Assembly: GCF_003003005.1 (NCBI RefSeq) | Contig: NZ_PVTR01000013.1 | Span: 1 to 64,000 of the forward strand | Direction: 5' to 3' | DNA: 64,000 bases | DNA from: Mongoliibacter ruber | Lineage (GTDB): Bacteria > Bacteroidota > Bacteroidia > Cytophagales > Cyclobacteriaceae | Shown: piece after piece, positions 16,387-25,799 of the stretch | Layout of the letters: each line of letters begins with the position of its first letter | Numbering within the stretch: the stretch's first letter is position 1 | The notes under the pieces: generated by a model | What the model was told of the DNA's origin: nothing | What the model saw: the letters and a program-made list of their open reading frames with translations, nothing else | Database searches by the model: none | Position numbers and translations under genes: made by a program

Positions 16387-19062
16387 ATGAATATTGAGAA
16401 ATTAAGGCTTCAGGAAGATAAAGACTGGAAAAAGCATTGGAAAAAGTGGGGTCCATATCTCACAGAAAGACAATGGGGAACAGTGCGTGAAGATTACAGT
16501 ACATCAGGTAATGCTTGGGGTAATGTGACACACCATGAAGCTCGGAGCAAAGCCTATAGATGGGGGGAAGAAGGCATTGCAGGTATTTCAGACCATAACC
16601 AAAAATTGTGTATTGCTTGGGCATTTTGGAATGGAAAAGATCCCATGTTAAAAGAGCGCCTTTTTGGATTGACTGGTCCACAAGGCAATCATGGTGAAGA
16701 TGTCAAGGAGCTCTATTACTACCTTGACTCCACACCTACCCACAGCTATATGAAGATGCTATACAAGTATCCTCAGCAAGAGTTCCCTTATCAAGAGCTG
16801 TTAAAAGAGAATGGGAGACGTACAAAAAATGACCCTGAGTTTGAACTCATGGATACGGGTGTATTTGATAAAGACGAATACTTTGACATCTTTTTAGAAT
16901 ATGCCAAAAATGATATAGAAGACATTGTTGCCAAAGCAACTATTCACAATAGAAGTGACAAGGAAGAAACTATTTGGGTAATCCCAACTATTTGGTTCAG
17001 AAAAACATGGTTTACAGGCCATGAACCATTCATGCCAAAGCTTTCCCTTTTAGACAAAAACAACGTCAAGGCATACAATCCCAAAAGCGGTAATTACTTT
17101 TTTTCTTTCGAAGGAGAACCTGACATCAAGTTTTGCGACAATGAAACAAACCGCGAAAAACTTTATCAGATTCCTAATGAAAAAAATTACTTAAAAGACG
17201 GCATCAATGACTATGTAATTCATAAAAATGAAGAAGCTGTAAATCCGGAAAATTCTGGGACCAAAGCTTCTGCAATCTATAAAATCACCATTCCAGCAAA
17301 GGGAGAAGCATCGGTAAAATTCCGCATGACACATTATTATGTGGAAACCGCTTTCAATCATTGTGATGAAATCATTTACGACCGTAAAAGAGATGCAGAT
17401 GAATTCTATGCTGAAGTACAAGCAAGGGTAAAGGATGAAGACATGAAAAATGTCCAAAGACAAGCCTATGCGGGAATGATGTGGGGAAAGCAATTTTATT
17501 ATTATAATGTAGAGCGCTGGCTGGAAGGTGACCCGGGCAGGTACTCTCCACCCAAAGAGCGGAAAAAAGGCAGAAACAGTGACTGGCGACATCTATACAA
17601 TTTTGATATTATCTCCATGCCTGACAAGTGGGAATACCCTTGGTATGCAGCTTGGGATTTGGCCTTTCACTGTGTACCACTGTCAAGGATAGATCCTGAG
17701 TTTGCCAAGTCCCAGCTTGTGCTACTCCTCAATGAGTGGTATATGCACCCTAATGGACAGATTCCTGCCTATGAATGGAACTTCAGTGATGTCAACCCTC
17801 CTGTCCACGCCTATGCTGTGCAGAGGGTCTATCAGATAGATAAGAAAATGAATGGCGGAAAAGGAGATCAGGAGTTTTTGGAGAGGTGTTTCCACAAGCT
17901 GATGATCAACTTTACCTGGTGGGTAAATCAAAAAGACAGTGATGGGAAAAATATATTTGAAGGGGGATTCTTAGGCTTAGATAATATCTCTGTGATTGAC
18001 CGATCGCACGCTCATCATTACAAAGGAAAACTCGAGCAAGCAGATGCCACTTCATGGATGGCAATGTTTTCATTAAATATGATGAGAATTTCACTCGACC
18101 TTTGTGAATTTAACAAGACCTATCAATATACTTCCATAAAATTTTTGGAGCATTTCCTTTATATCGCTGGTGCGATGAACAATATTTCAGGGGAAAGCAT
18201 CAGTCTTTGGGACGACGAAGAAAACTTCTTTTTTGATGTTTTTCACCTTCCTGGCAAGGAACCAAAAGTAATGAAGGTCAAATCAATTGTTGGTATCATA
18301 CCTCTTTTCGCAGTAGAATCTATCCGTCTGGACATGTTCGATAGTCTGCCAGATTTCAAAAACAGGATGGAGTTTTTCCTCAAAGAAAAACCAAAACTTG
18401 CCGCCTTGGTATCCAGCTGGATACAACCTGGTTTTGAAAAAAGAAGACTGTTTTCATTGCTTAGAGGGCACAGGATGAAGAGTATTTTGAACAAAATGCT
18501 AGATCCTCAAGAATTTCTCAGTGACTATGGTATCCGGTCCTTGTCCAAGCACCATGAAGAAAAACCCTACTCAGTAAGAATCAATGGAGACCACCTAACG
18601 ATCAAGTACACTCCTGGGGAATCCGATTCCTTAATGTTTGGTGGAAATTCGAATTGGAGAGGGCCGATTTGGTTTCCTATCAATCACCTCATCATTGAAT
18701 CATTAAGGAAATTTGACTACTATTATGGTGGTGAATTTTCGATTGAGTATCCTACGGGATCCGGCAATTACCTGACCATGGACCTTATTGCTAGAGAGCT
18801 TTCTCTGAGATGCATCAAGATATTTCTGAAGGACGAAAATGGCAATAGACCTGTTTATGGCAAACACAAGAAATTCCAAGAAGACCCTCACTTTAAGGAC
18901 CACATTCTGTTTTATGAATATTTCCATGGAGATAATGGCTCAGGATTAGGAGCGTCTCATCAAACGGGTTGGACAGGTCTTGTTGCAGAAATGATTCATA
19001 AATATTACAAATCTTCAAAAAAGCCTACTGATAATGCTGAGGCCATATTTAGAATCCAATAG
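16387..19062 (+). CDS. GH63-like glucosidase
   Basis: 891 aa from the ATG at 16387 (a TTG seven codons earlier is open but less likely). The N-terminus with EDYSTSGNAWGNVTHHEARS and the middle YPWYAAWDLAFHCVPL and GQIPAYEWNFSDVNPP, plus GPIWFPINHLIIE near the C-terminus, are features of the (alpha/alpha)6 glucosidases of clan GH63 as annotated in many bacteria. No signal peptide, so probably cytoplasmic. Likely substrates are glucosylglycerate, mannosylglycerate or oligosaccharides, but I cannot choose. It overlaps rnhB by 29 bp. The 230-bp region before it is AT-rich with TATTTTCG as a near -7 box. Confidence 0.85.
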   Translation: MNIEKLRLQEDKDWKKHWKKWGPYLTERQWGTVREDYSTSGNAWGNVTHHEARSKAYRWGEEGIAGISDHNQKLCIAWAFWNGKDPMLKERLFGLTGPQGNHGEDVKELYYYLDSTPTHSYMKMLYKYPQQEFPYQELLKENGRRTKNDPEFELMDTGVFDKDEYFDIFLEYAKNDIEDIVAKATIHNRSDKEETIWVIPTIWFRKTWFTGHEPFMPKLSLLDKNNVKAYNPKSGNYFFSFEGEPDIKFCDNETNREKLYQIPNEKNYLKDGINDYVIHKNEEAVNPENSGTKASAIYKITIPAKGEASVKFRMTHYYVETAFNHCDEIIYDRKRDADEFYAEVQARVKDEDMKNVQRQAYAGMMWGKQFYYYNVERWLEGDPGRYSPPKERKKGRNSDWRHLYNFDIISMPDKWEYPWYAAWDLAFHCVPLSRIDPEFAKSQLVLLLNEWYMHPNGQIPAYEWNFSDVNPPVHAYAVQRVYQIDKKMNGGKGDQEFLERCFHKLMINFTWWVNQKDSDGKNIFEGGFLGLDNISVIDRSHAHHYKGKLEQADATSWMAMFSLNMMRISLDLCEFNKTYQYTSIKFLEHFLYIAGAMNNISGESISLWDDEENFFFDVFHLPGKEPKVMKVKSIVGIIPLFAVESIRLDMFDSLPDFKNRMEFFLKEKPKLAALVSSWIQPGFEKRRLFSLLRGHRMKSILNKMLDPQEFLSDYGIRSLSKHHEEKPYSVRINGDHLTIKYTPGESDSLMFGGNSNWRGPIWFPINHLIIESLRKFDYYYGGEFSIEYPTGSGNYLTMDLIARELSLRCIKIFLKDENGNRPVYGKHKKFQEDPHFKDHILFYEYFHGDNGSGLGASHQTGWTGLVAEMIHKYYKSSKKPTDNAEAIFRIQ

Positions 19063-19633
19063 AATAGAAGCAGGTTGCGACGAAGTAGGCAGAGGTTGCC
19101 TCTGCGGACCTGTAGTGGCTGCTGCTGTAATTCTACCAGAAGACTTCGCTAACGAATTGGTAAACGACTCAAAAAAGCTCAAAAAAAGCGATAGATCTAC
19201 CTTGGTAGCCGAAATTAAGGACGCTGCACTGGCTTGGGCAGTGGCGGAGGCGAGTGTTGAAGAAATAGACCAAATCAATATCCTCAACGCTTCCTTTTTG
19301 GCAATGACGAGATCCGTTGAAGCGTTGAAAATACAACCTGAACACCTACTCATTGATGGCAACAGGTTCAAAACAGCTTTAAATATCCCTTTTGACTGTA
19401 TCATAAAAGGAGACGGGAAATTTGCCAGCATAGCCGCTGCCTCCATCCTTGCCAAAGTGTATAGAGATGAAATGATGGCGACCTTGGCGGAGCAATTTCC
19501 CGGCTATGGTTGGGAGCAAAATGTAGGATACCCAACCAAACGCCATAGAGATGGCATCAGGAAACTCGGCCTTACTCCTATTCACAGAAAATCATTTAAG
19601 CACCTTCCTGAACAAATGGTATTGAAGTTTTAG
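19034..19633 (+). CDS. rnhB: Ribonuclease HII
   Basis: 199 aa. It cuts the RNA strand of RNA-DNA hybrids and starts removal of single ribonucleotides from DNA. The signature CDEVGRGCLCGPVVAAAV lies near the N-terminus, followed by NDSKKL, the Asp in LLIDGN and the last acidic residue in SILAKVYRDEMM. The length is normal. It starts 29 bp inside the preceding glucosidase gene, and its stop overlaps the stop region of the convergent DsrE-like gene by 4 bp. Confidence 0.96.
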   Translation: MLRPYLESNRIEAGCDEVGRGCLCGPVVAAAVILPEDFANELVNDSKKLKKSDRSTLVAEIKDAALAWAVAEASVEEIDQINILNASFLAMTRSVEALKIQPEHLLIDGNRFKTALNIPFDCIIKGDGKFASIAAASILAKVYRDEMMATLAEQFPGYGWEQNVGYPTKRHRDGIRKLGLTPIHRKSFKHLPEQMVLKF

Positions 19634-20169
19634 AATCGTAGCAGGATATATCCCTCCGGAATGTACTTTGTCAGAGTAGTCAACATAGACAAGGCAATTT
19701 CAGATCCATCCCAAATATCCTGAATTTCAATATTTCTCGCTATCAAAGATTGTCCGCATACATATATCTCTACTCCAGCAGCTTTCAAAGCGTCATAAAC
19801 AGCCAAATTTGGGTTATCCACTCCATATAGTGCTTTGTATGATTTATGTTCTAGCAAACTGAAGATAGCACCTCCATGAACAGCCACTTTCACGTGGATG
19901 TTTTCGTGAGGTATACCGCCTAAGCCATGTAAGTTTATCATTCGTGCAATATTATTGACCATAAAATTAATCTCTGTGGGGTCTTCAGCTGCTGACACCA
20001 GGTCAATGATGATTTTTATTTCCGAACTTGGGTCAGGTAATTCAGTGGCTTCGGGAATTTCGTAAATCCCCCCAAAACCTTTGACTATAGGAAAAAAAGC
20101 CTCTTGAGCTAGCAGATTATGCGCACTGAATAAAAGCAGCACACAAATTATTTTAAATGTTTTTATCAT
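19630..20169 (-). CDS. Secreted DsrE/F-like protein
   Basis: 179 aa from the ATG at 20169. It starts with a signal peptide (MIKTFKIICVLLLFSA then Leu-Ala-Gln). The body has the DsrE/F alpha-beta pattern: KIIIDLVSAAEDPTEINFMVNN, then VKVAVHGGAI, LKAAGVEIYVCGQSL with one conserved Cys, and ALSMLTTLTKYIPEGYILLRF at the end. Related exported proteins are common in Bacteroidota. The single Cys could take part in sulfur or redox chemistry, but function is inferred only from the fold. It follows the 933-aa plug protein by 44 bp. Confidence 0.85.
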   Translation of the reverse strand: MIKTFKIICVLLLFSAHNLLAQEAFFPIVKGFGGIYEIPEATELPDPSSEIKIIIDLVSAAEDPTEINFMVNNIARMINLHGLGGIPHENIHVKVAVHGGAIFSLLEHKSYKALYGVDNPNLAVYDALKAAGVEIYVCGQSLIARNIEIQDIWDGSEIALSMLTTLTKYIPEGYILLRF

Positions 20170-20213
20170 ATTTTTAACGGTTTCATATATTTGGGTTTTC
20201 AGATGACGCAAGA

Positions 20214-23015
20214 CTAGTTTGAGGTATAAACAGCTATCTCAATAATTTTCATTATTGGATCCCTATCTCTAGAGATTCCTTCGATTTTGACAAGAATACG
20301 CTTGGTTTGATTTGACATTTCAAACTCTATAGGAATTGAAATTCGCTCTTTGTCCCAAATCATATTTGGATTCCAGTAAATTACAGATCTTTGCTTTAAG
20401 ACTCCTTCATAATTATTCATTACTGGAAAGTCAGGCACTGAAGAAAAACCCCTAAGCTTAAACTTTTGAAATTGAGAAGCATCAAAAAACTGATCCTCTT
20501 GAATGCCTCTTCTCCCTTTTTTAGTTTCCACGAGAATAGCTCCTGCAAAACCCTGTAGTCCAAATGTTCCCGCAGAGAAGGTATAAATTTTAATGGACTC
20601 TACTTCTGCCGCCACAAATGTGCTTAAGTAAGCAAAAACAGTTTCTTCTTCGGATGGGAAAAATCGGGCCCCATCTACCATCAGCAAAGGTTCTCCTGCA
20701 TTCAGCCCCCAATTGTACATCCCCATCGATCCGCCAGGCATATTCATAGATACCACCCTATCTAAGGTTAAATCGGGTCGAGACTCCAAAAAATCTGAAC
20801 TGACTGTCCTGTCTGGACTCCCATACCCATAATTGTTTTCAGCCATACTTTTAGGGGCAATGGTTTCCACTGTCACCTCTTCAAGTTCAAAGTACTTCCC
20901 GGACATAAAATCATTAAAAGCATATTCCATCTCTTGATTTTTGATAGGTACTTTTTGATAAGAAAATCTGGGATAATATTGTATGATTTCAGGCCTTTGA
21001 TAGGAAGTCAATCTAATTTCTCCAAAACTCCGCCTTCTCGCATTCAATGCGGCTATGGAAACCTCTGTACTATCTTGAAAAACCAATCCTGTTGCATAAA
21101 AATAGCCACTGCTGTCAGAATTGACTATAGCATAATCTTCTAGTTCGCCTTGAACAATCGTAATGGGTACTGGTACGAGCTGCCTTCGTCTGTGAGAAAA
21201 GTAGCCTTCCAAAGAAATGCCGTATTGAACCGGATATTTTGGTTCATCGTAGTTAATTGATTTTTCGGCATCAAGAAGCCAATCCATTGACTTTTCTATG
21301 TCGCTTTGAAGACCCAAACTTGGATTGAGGTCTGCATCAAGAACGGATACATTGAAGCTCCCACCAATAATTTCTTGGTCAGGCTCCAGGATATTGATTT
21401 CCAATTTCACCTTAGTATTCCAAAGGTTCTTTTCGAAATGAGAGGTGACTTGCACTTCTATATCCTCATCGATTTCAAATCTTTCTTTATCGACTTCGGC
21501 AATACCCAATTCTTGGGAGCCCAAAACAGGAATAGGAACAAAAGTAAAACCGTCACTTTCATAATTCCGCATCCAATTGGTATAAGCCCTCAACACATAA
21601 TTATCTGCTTTCAAATCTGTCGGCAAAACCAAAACCCCTGAAACCTTGCCATTTCGTATTGGAAATACTTCTGAGGCAATGGCCTGAAAATTCCTATCAT
21701 ACAAATCAACATGCAGCACCTTACTCAGCGTATCAGCAAAAATAGGATTTTGATACAACATGTCTCCGCTAAACCAAATGGCTTCCCCTGGATAATAAAA
21801 GGACTTATTGAGACTTATATGCGGCTTTTCTCTTAATGAATTCCATTTGGTTTTCTGAATGAGAGTAGAATCAAAATCAGCCATCAAATCTTTCACTTCC
21901 CTAGTAGGTTCAAAATCATGTGGTAAAAACCTTGCCATTCTTTCCCTTCCCATAACCCCAGCCATTTCCAGTTGACCTGGATCAGGAAGCACTCCATATT
22001 TGTCCACTAAAAAATACTGTTGCGGTGCCTCAAGCCAAGAAATGCTATGATAAACATTTTCATAATAGTCATTCGGCCAGGGCTGTTTCTTATTATGAAT
22101 TTCAATCTTATATGGTAATACTATCGCTGTCAATCCATTGGGAAAATCACAGATATAAAGTGAATCCCTATGAATTTTCACAATAGATTCATTAAGTTCT
22201 TCGGTAAAGTCATTAGACCTTTTTCTCATTAAATTATCTGGCTTCACCTGATAAATCTCATACTCAAGGCTATCAATTTTGTTATGAACCAAACTTTGGA
22301 TAAAATGCCTCAAGGACCCGTAATGGGTTGCATTCCTCTTTTCTTCAACCTCTTCTGTCACTTCCAATTCACTGAAATTGACCAAGCCATAGTATTGGAA
22401 TCCCCTTCTAGTCTCCACAAATCGCTGCAAATGGTATTCAATATTATACCCCAAAGCTTGGTTCTCGATCAGTATAGGATCCTGGGCAACAGCTGCAAAA
22501 TACTTCATCCCACCTTCTCTTCCCTCTTCAAAGTCCAAGACCCAAGGATTTACTATTTTACTCTGTTTCAAAAATGGATCATCCAAAACAGCTAAAAAGA
22601 CCCTTTCAAATCGCTTTATATTCCTCTCCCATTTCTTATCGCGTCTTGCTTTCAATTGTATTTCATCCAATTGTCCTATTTTGGGTGTCAACTGAAAATA
22701 AACAGTTACTTGCTCTCTACCACTTAGTGATATATTTCTGAATTTGGTGTAGTAGCCCATAAAAGAGGCCGCCAGTTCAAAGTTTTGAGGCAACTGACCT
22801 GTGATACTAAAATTACCATCAATGTCTGTAGTCGATCCAAAAGTGGTGTTGCTGATAAAAACATTGGCAAAAGGCAAAGGCTCACCTGTACTTTCATCAG
22901 TAATTTTACCTGAGATTGTTTGGGCTTGCAAAGCCGATCCAAAAAGTAAAAGAAACATCAATCCAAAAAGCATCTCAATTCTTTTGATGCCATAAGATTT
23001 ATCAGTTTCCTTCAT
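20214..23015 (-). CDS. Surface protein: carboxypeptidase-regulatory, macroglobulin-like and TonB-plug domains
   Basis: 933 aa from the ATG at 23015, whose product begins with a good signal peptide ending LQAQ; an upstream extension would bury it. Domain order: carboxypeptidase-regulatory-like domain (about 33-120, GKITDESTGEPLPFANVFI), a charged region of about 250 residues, a macroglobulin MG2-like domain (FYYPGEAIWFSGDMLYQNP), and near the C-terminus a TonB-receptor plug-like domain (PLLMVDGARFF and FAGAILVETKKG). There is no 22-strand barrel after the plug, so it is not a transporter by itself. Surface or periplasmic; ligand unknown. A terminator for the upstream gene separates the two. 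Confidence 0.85.
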   Translation of the reverse strand: MKETDKSYGIKRIEMLFGLMFLLLFGSALQAQTISGKITDESTGEPLPFANVFISNTTFGSTTDIDGNFSITGQLPQNFELAASFMGYYTKFRNISLSGREQVTVYFQLTPKIGQLDEIQLKARRDKKWERNIKRFERVFLAVLDDPFLKQSKIVNPWVLDFEEGREGGMKYFAAVAQDPILIENQALGYNIEYHLQRFVETRRGFQYYGLVNFSELEVTEEVEEKRNATHYGSLRHFIQSLVHNKIDSLEYEIYQVKPDNLMRKRSNDFTEELNESIVKIHRDSLYICDFPNGLTAIVLPYKIEIHNKKQPWPNDYYENVYHSISWLEAPQQYFLVDKYGVLPDPGQLEMAGVMGRERMARFLPHDFEPTREVKDLMADFDSTLIQKTKWNSLREKPHISLNKSFYYPGEAIWFSGDMLYQNPIFADTLSKVLHVDLYDRNFQAIASEVFPIRNGKVSGVLVLPTDLKADNYVLRAYTNWMRNYESDGFTFVPIPVLGSQELGIAEVDKERFEIDEDIEVQVTSHFEKNLWNTKVKLEINILEPDQEIIGGSFNVSVLDADLNPSLGLQSDIEKSMDWLLDAEKSINYDEPKYPVQYGISLEGYFSHRRRQLVPVPITIVQGELEDYAIVNSDSSGYFYATGLVFQDSTEVSIAALNARRRSFGEIRLTSYQRPEIIQYYPRFSYQKVPIKNQEMEYAFNDFMSGKYFELEEVTVETIAPKSMAENNYGYGSPDRTVSSDFLESRPDLTLDRVVSMNMPGGSMGMYNWGLNAGEPLLMVDGARFFPSEEETVFAYLSTFVAAEVESIKIYTFSAGTFGLQGFAGAILVETKKGRRGIQEDQFFDASQFQKFKLRGFSSVPDFPVMNNYEGVLKQRSVIYWNPNMIWDKERISIPIEFEMSNQTKRILVKIEGISRDRDPIMKIIEIAVYTSN

Positions 23016-23075
23016 AGGATATGAATACGCCTTTAAATAAAAGTATGTTACAGAGAGTGATAATAACCTTAAAAC

Positions 23076-23112
23076 TCTAAAAAAGCAAAACCCAGAATAT
23101 CTCTGGGGTTTA
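23076..23112 (-). terminator. Terminator after the 449-aa secreted protein
   Basis: Stem AAACCCAGA with TCTGGGGTTT around 23093-23112 (one bulge), followed on the minus strand by TTTTGCTTTTTT. It stands between the 449-aa gene and the plug-domain gene. Confidence 0.65.
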
Positions 23113-23124
23113 TAATTTTTGACT

Positions 23125-24474
23125 TTATTCCGAAACTTCAATGACATCAAGGATAAATAAAGGTTCTGAAGAATGGATTTGAAAAGAAGGAATCACTCCA
23201 AAAACTAAAAACTTATTGTCATACCAAAATTGAAAGCGAGGATCTCTCAAAATTGATGAATCTTTATTTTGAACCACTTTTTCAAGCACCTTTATTTCAG
23301 AAGAAGATTGATCCTTTTCTAAAACAAATACCTTTTCGCCTTGAGGGTTATTTCGGTTTTCATTTCCTCTATAGATAAATTGTACATTCCCTCCCATATT
23401 GGCCAAATCAAATGCGTCCCCATACAAGCCTTGATTAAAATATAATTTGACAGACTTATCGTAAACCTTATTTCCAGCTGCATCAATTGTCAAAAAATGT
23501 ATGAATTTCCTGTCTACCTTTGGAGAAAATGAAGCTAAAGTAATATAACCATCATCGGAAACCGCCCCCGCAAGAGTCAGTTCTTTATTGTAGTTTTTTC
23601 TCTTTTTCTTTTTTCCTCTTTTTTTATAATCATAAAAGCCTTCAAAATCGCTATAAGCATAAGTGGTGAAAGTTTGCTCTAAAAATTCATTGATTTCTAT
23701 ATGAAAATATCCTGAAAACCATTCCCCTGGCTTGAAACTATAAGTACCAACTATTTTGTATTCATCATATGGCCCATATAGTAACCGAGCATTTTGAATA
23801 AAACATTCACTTACTTTTGGCAGGTATACAGGAAGTCGAATAGTCCTGTTGGCATCTTTATCGAAAGACAGGATTTGTAAGTATTGAGAGCGGTTTTTGT
23901 TTGAGGAATGTACCAATACATCTAATTGTTCTTCATGCACTTGCATATCCCATATTTGGGTACCTACACCAAAAAAATCAGTAATGGAATAGAGTGTATT
24001 GGTTTTATAATTAAAAATTTCCAAAAAATCCCCTCCTTCTATGGCGCCTTTCATAACAATTCCATCTTTGATAGGAATCATTTCTAAAGGAAAAACCAAG
24101 TTGGAATTTATTGCATATCTAGAAACAGCTCCTGTTAAGAAATCAACCTTGAGTAATAATTTCCTGAATCCCCACTCACTTCCCCAAGAAGCAAGAAAAT
24201 AAGCATTCCTCTCATCTGTCTCATAGGTAAAATTCAAAATCCCTGGCTGCAAATCTTCTTCATGAAAAGCGGATATTTCTAAATTTTCATCTCTTATGTA
24301 CAAAACAACGTTCCCTTTGGCCCTGTCGAGTTTGAAAACCATCACTCTTTTTTCAATAGACAGGATTCCATATTGTGTAATCCCTGAATGATTGTTAACC
24401 ATTGTGACTTGTGCTGAGGTCTGATGCATATAGGGAAACACACAGACACAAAGAAGTAGTAGGTACTTAATCAT
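23125..24474 (-). CDS. Large secreted protein of unknown function
   Basis: 449 aa. Signal peptide of 21-22 residues (ends Ser-Ala-Gln). The mature protein consists of many short beta-strands, with a very basic KKRGKKKKRKNYNK patch at about residue 280-295. The beta pattern and tracts such as RYAINSNLVFPLEMIPIKDGIVMKG suggest a propeller-type fold. No family recognised. It has its own terminator and probably its own promoter upstream, next to tRNA-Leu. Confidence 0.7.
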   Translation of the reverse strand: MIKYLLLLCVCVFPYMHQTSAQVTMVNNHSGITQYGILSIEKRVMVFKLDRAKGNVVLYIRDENLEISAFHEEDLQPGILNFTYETDERNAYFLASWGSEWGFRKLLLKVDFLTGAVSRYAINSNLVFPLEMIPIKDGIVMKGAIEGGDFLEIFNYKTNTLYSITDFFGVGTQIWDMQVHEEQLDVLVHSSNKNRSQYLQILSFDKDANRTIRLPVYLPKVSECFIQNARLLYGPYDEYKIVGTYSFKPGEWFSGYFHIEINEFLEQTFTTYAYSDFEGFYDYKKRGKKKKRKNYNKELTLAGAVSDDGYITLASFSPKVDRKFIHFLTIDAAGNKVYDKSVKLYFNQGLYGDAFDLANMGGNVQFIYRGNENRNNPQGEKVFVLEKDQSSSEIKVLEKVVQNKDSSILRDPRFQFWYDNKFLVFGVIPSFQIHSSEPLFILDVIEVSE

Positions 24475-24526
24475 AAGAAACTTTACGAAATCAAAGCAGT
24501 TTAGTTGAAAATAATCAGTTTAGGCT

Positions 24527-24560
24527 AAAAAAGCAAAAAGCCCCGATATTTCGGAGCTTT
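24527..24560 (-). terminator. Terminator of tRNA-Leu
   Basis: Stem AAAGCCCCGA with TCGGAGCTTT (one A-C mismatch), followed on the minus strand by T-rich sequence (CTTTTTGCTTTTTTAG). It lies directly after the tRNA 3' end. Confidence 0.6.
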
Positions 24561-24562
24561 TG

Positions 24563-24645
24563 TGCGCACGAGAAGATTCGAACTTCCACACCCGTAGGGC
24601 ACCACCCCCTCAAGATGGCGTGTCTACCAATTTCACCACGTGCGC
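24563..24645 (-). tRNA. tRNA-Leu (anticodon GAG)
   Basis: About 83 nt. Acceptor arms GCGCACG (5') and CGTGCGC (3') pair perfectly, discriminator A at 24563. D-arm region GTGGTGAAATTGGTAGACAC; anticodon stem CCATC/GGTGG with loop TTGAGGG gives anticodon GAG (plus-strand 24609-24611). The long class II variable arm (TGCCCTACGGGTG) is typical of leucine tRNAs, and the T-loop reads TTCGAAT. CCA is not encoded. Confidence 0.95.
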
Positions 24646-24658
24646 GGTTGAAGGTCTG

Positions 24659-24666
24659 CAAAAGTA
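24659..24666 (-). promoter_or_regulatory. Bacteroidota-type -7 box (TACTTTTG) of tRNA-Leu
   Basis: Exact TAnnTTTG match on the minus strand, 13 bp before the mature tRNA 5' end, where a short leader would be expected. Confidence 0.6.
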
Positions 24667-24743
24667 GAAAGGAAAGCCTTTCACTGCAACTCTTATTATT
24701 TATTTTTAGTCACCTAAATGACTCAAGGCTCATTTTCAGCTGA

Positions 24744-25628
24744 TTATTTTGAATATATTTTACCCTCAGCTGCCAAAAGGGTATTGTAGAGCAAAGATGC
24801 AATGGTCATTGGACCTACTCCACCTGGCACTGGAGTTATTGCAGAGGCTTTGGCAGCTACCTCATCAAACTTCACATCCCCTATCAGTCTAAATCCTGAT
24901 TTTTTGCTTTCGTCTGCAATCCTATGAATTCCCACATCAATCACAGTTGCTCCTTCTTTAACCATTTCTGCGGTGACAAACTCAGGTTTACCGATCGCTA
25001 CAATCAGAATGTCAGCAGTTTTAGTGATTTCAGGGAGGTTTTTGGTTCTACTATGGGTCAAGGTAACAGTACAATTACCTGGGTATTCATTTCTTGCCAT
25101 TAAAATACTCATCGGAGAACCTACAATATGGCTTCTACCTATTACCACACAATGCTTTCCAGAAGTTTCAATATCGTACCTTTTCAAAAGCTCTACGATT
25201 CCGTAGGGAGTAGCCGCTACATAAGAGGGCCAACCCAAAGTCATCCTACCAACATTGGAAGGTGTGAATCCATCAACATCCTTTTCAGGTTTGATTTTAT
25301 TTGTCACCTTTTCCACAGAAATATGCTTTGGCAAAGGCAGTTGAACAATCAACCCGTCTATTTCAGGGTTTTCGTTGATATCCGCTACTGCTTTTAAGAG
25401 CTCTTCTTCGGTAACAGTTTCTTCCAGCCTTACCAATGTAGACTCAAAACCAACCTGTTGGCAAGATTTCACTTTTGCACCTACATAGGTTTGGCTAGCT
25501 CCATCATTGCCAACCAAAATAGCAGCCAAATGAGGGATCTTACCTCCTTCTTTTTTGATTTCCGCCACGCGCTGAGCTATTTCAGATTTGATTTGTTCAG
25601 AGGTGGTTTTTCCGTTAATTAAAAGCAT
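24744..25628 (-). CDS. folD: Bifunctional methylenetetrahydrofolate dehydrogenase/cyclohydrolase
   Basis: 294 aa, family-typical. It oxidises 5,10-methylene-THF to methenyl-THF with NADP and hydrolyses it to 10-formyl-THF. Signatures: the catalytic Tyr-Lys pair in [23 protein letters not shown], the FolD core [30 protein letters not shown] and the C-terminal [15 protein letters not shown]. It is the last gene upstream of the repeat-bounded four-helix-bundle gene. On the other side lies tRNA-Leu. Confidence 0.97.
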   Translation of the reverse strand: MLLINGKTTSEQIKSEIAQRVAEIKKEGGKIPHLAAILVGNDGASQTYVGAKVKSCQQVGFESTLVRLEETVTEEELLKAVADINENPEIDGLIVQLPLPKHISVEKVTNKIKPEKDVDGFTPSNVGRMTLGWPSYVAATPYGIVELLKRYDIETSGKHCVVIGRSHIVGSPMSILMARNEYPGNCTVTLTHSRTKNLPEITKTADILIVAIGKPEFVTAEMVKEGATVIDVGIHRIADESKKSGFRLIGDVKFDEVAAKASAITPVPGGVGPMTIASLLYNTLLAAEGKIYSK

Positions 25629-25630
25629 TG

Positions 25631-25661
25631 GATTTACGAGTTACGAGTTACGATTTACGAG
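25631..25661. repeat. TTACGA-type repeat cluster, left
   Basis: Four near-tandem units of the form TTACGAG/TTACGAT in 31 bp. They begin two bases after the folD start codon side, so they lie immediately upstream of folD and downstream of the S23-type gene. Confidence 0.7.
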
Positions 25662-25795
25662 GCTTATTTGAGATGTAAGCTTCTTATGTTGTTTCAACTT
25701 GGATTAGAATAATATGATTTACGAACAACGATTTACGAGGCTTGTACGGGACATGAACTTTACTTATTGATTCAACTTGGATAGGGATATTGATG
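25651..25795. repeat. Imperfect tandem duplication of about 78 bp
   Basis: Two units start with CGATTTACGAGGCTT at 25651 and 25729, and each carries TTCAACTTGGAT about 40 bp later. Between them is a further short pair of the same motif (GATTTACGA at 25716). The two units line up over their whole length but with many substitutions, so this is an old duplication. It fills the gap between the S23-type gene and folD. Confidence 0.65.
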
Positions 25796-25799
25796 ATAG

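Noticed and set aside
23016-23150. 45-residue extension before the plug-domain protein
   Set aside because: It would hide a clear signal peptide and run into the terminator and end of the upstream gene.
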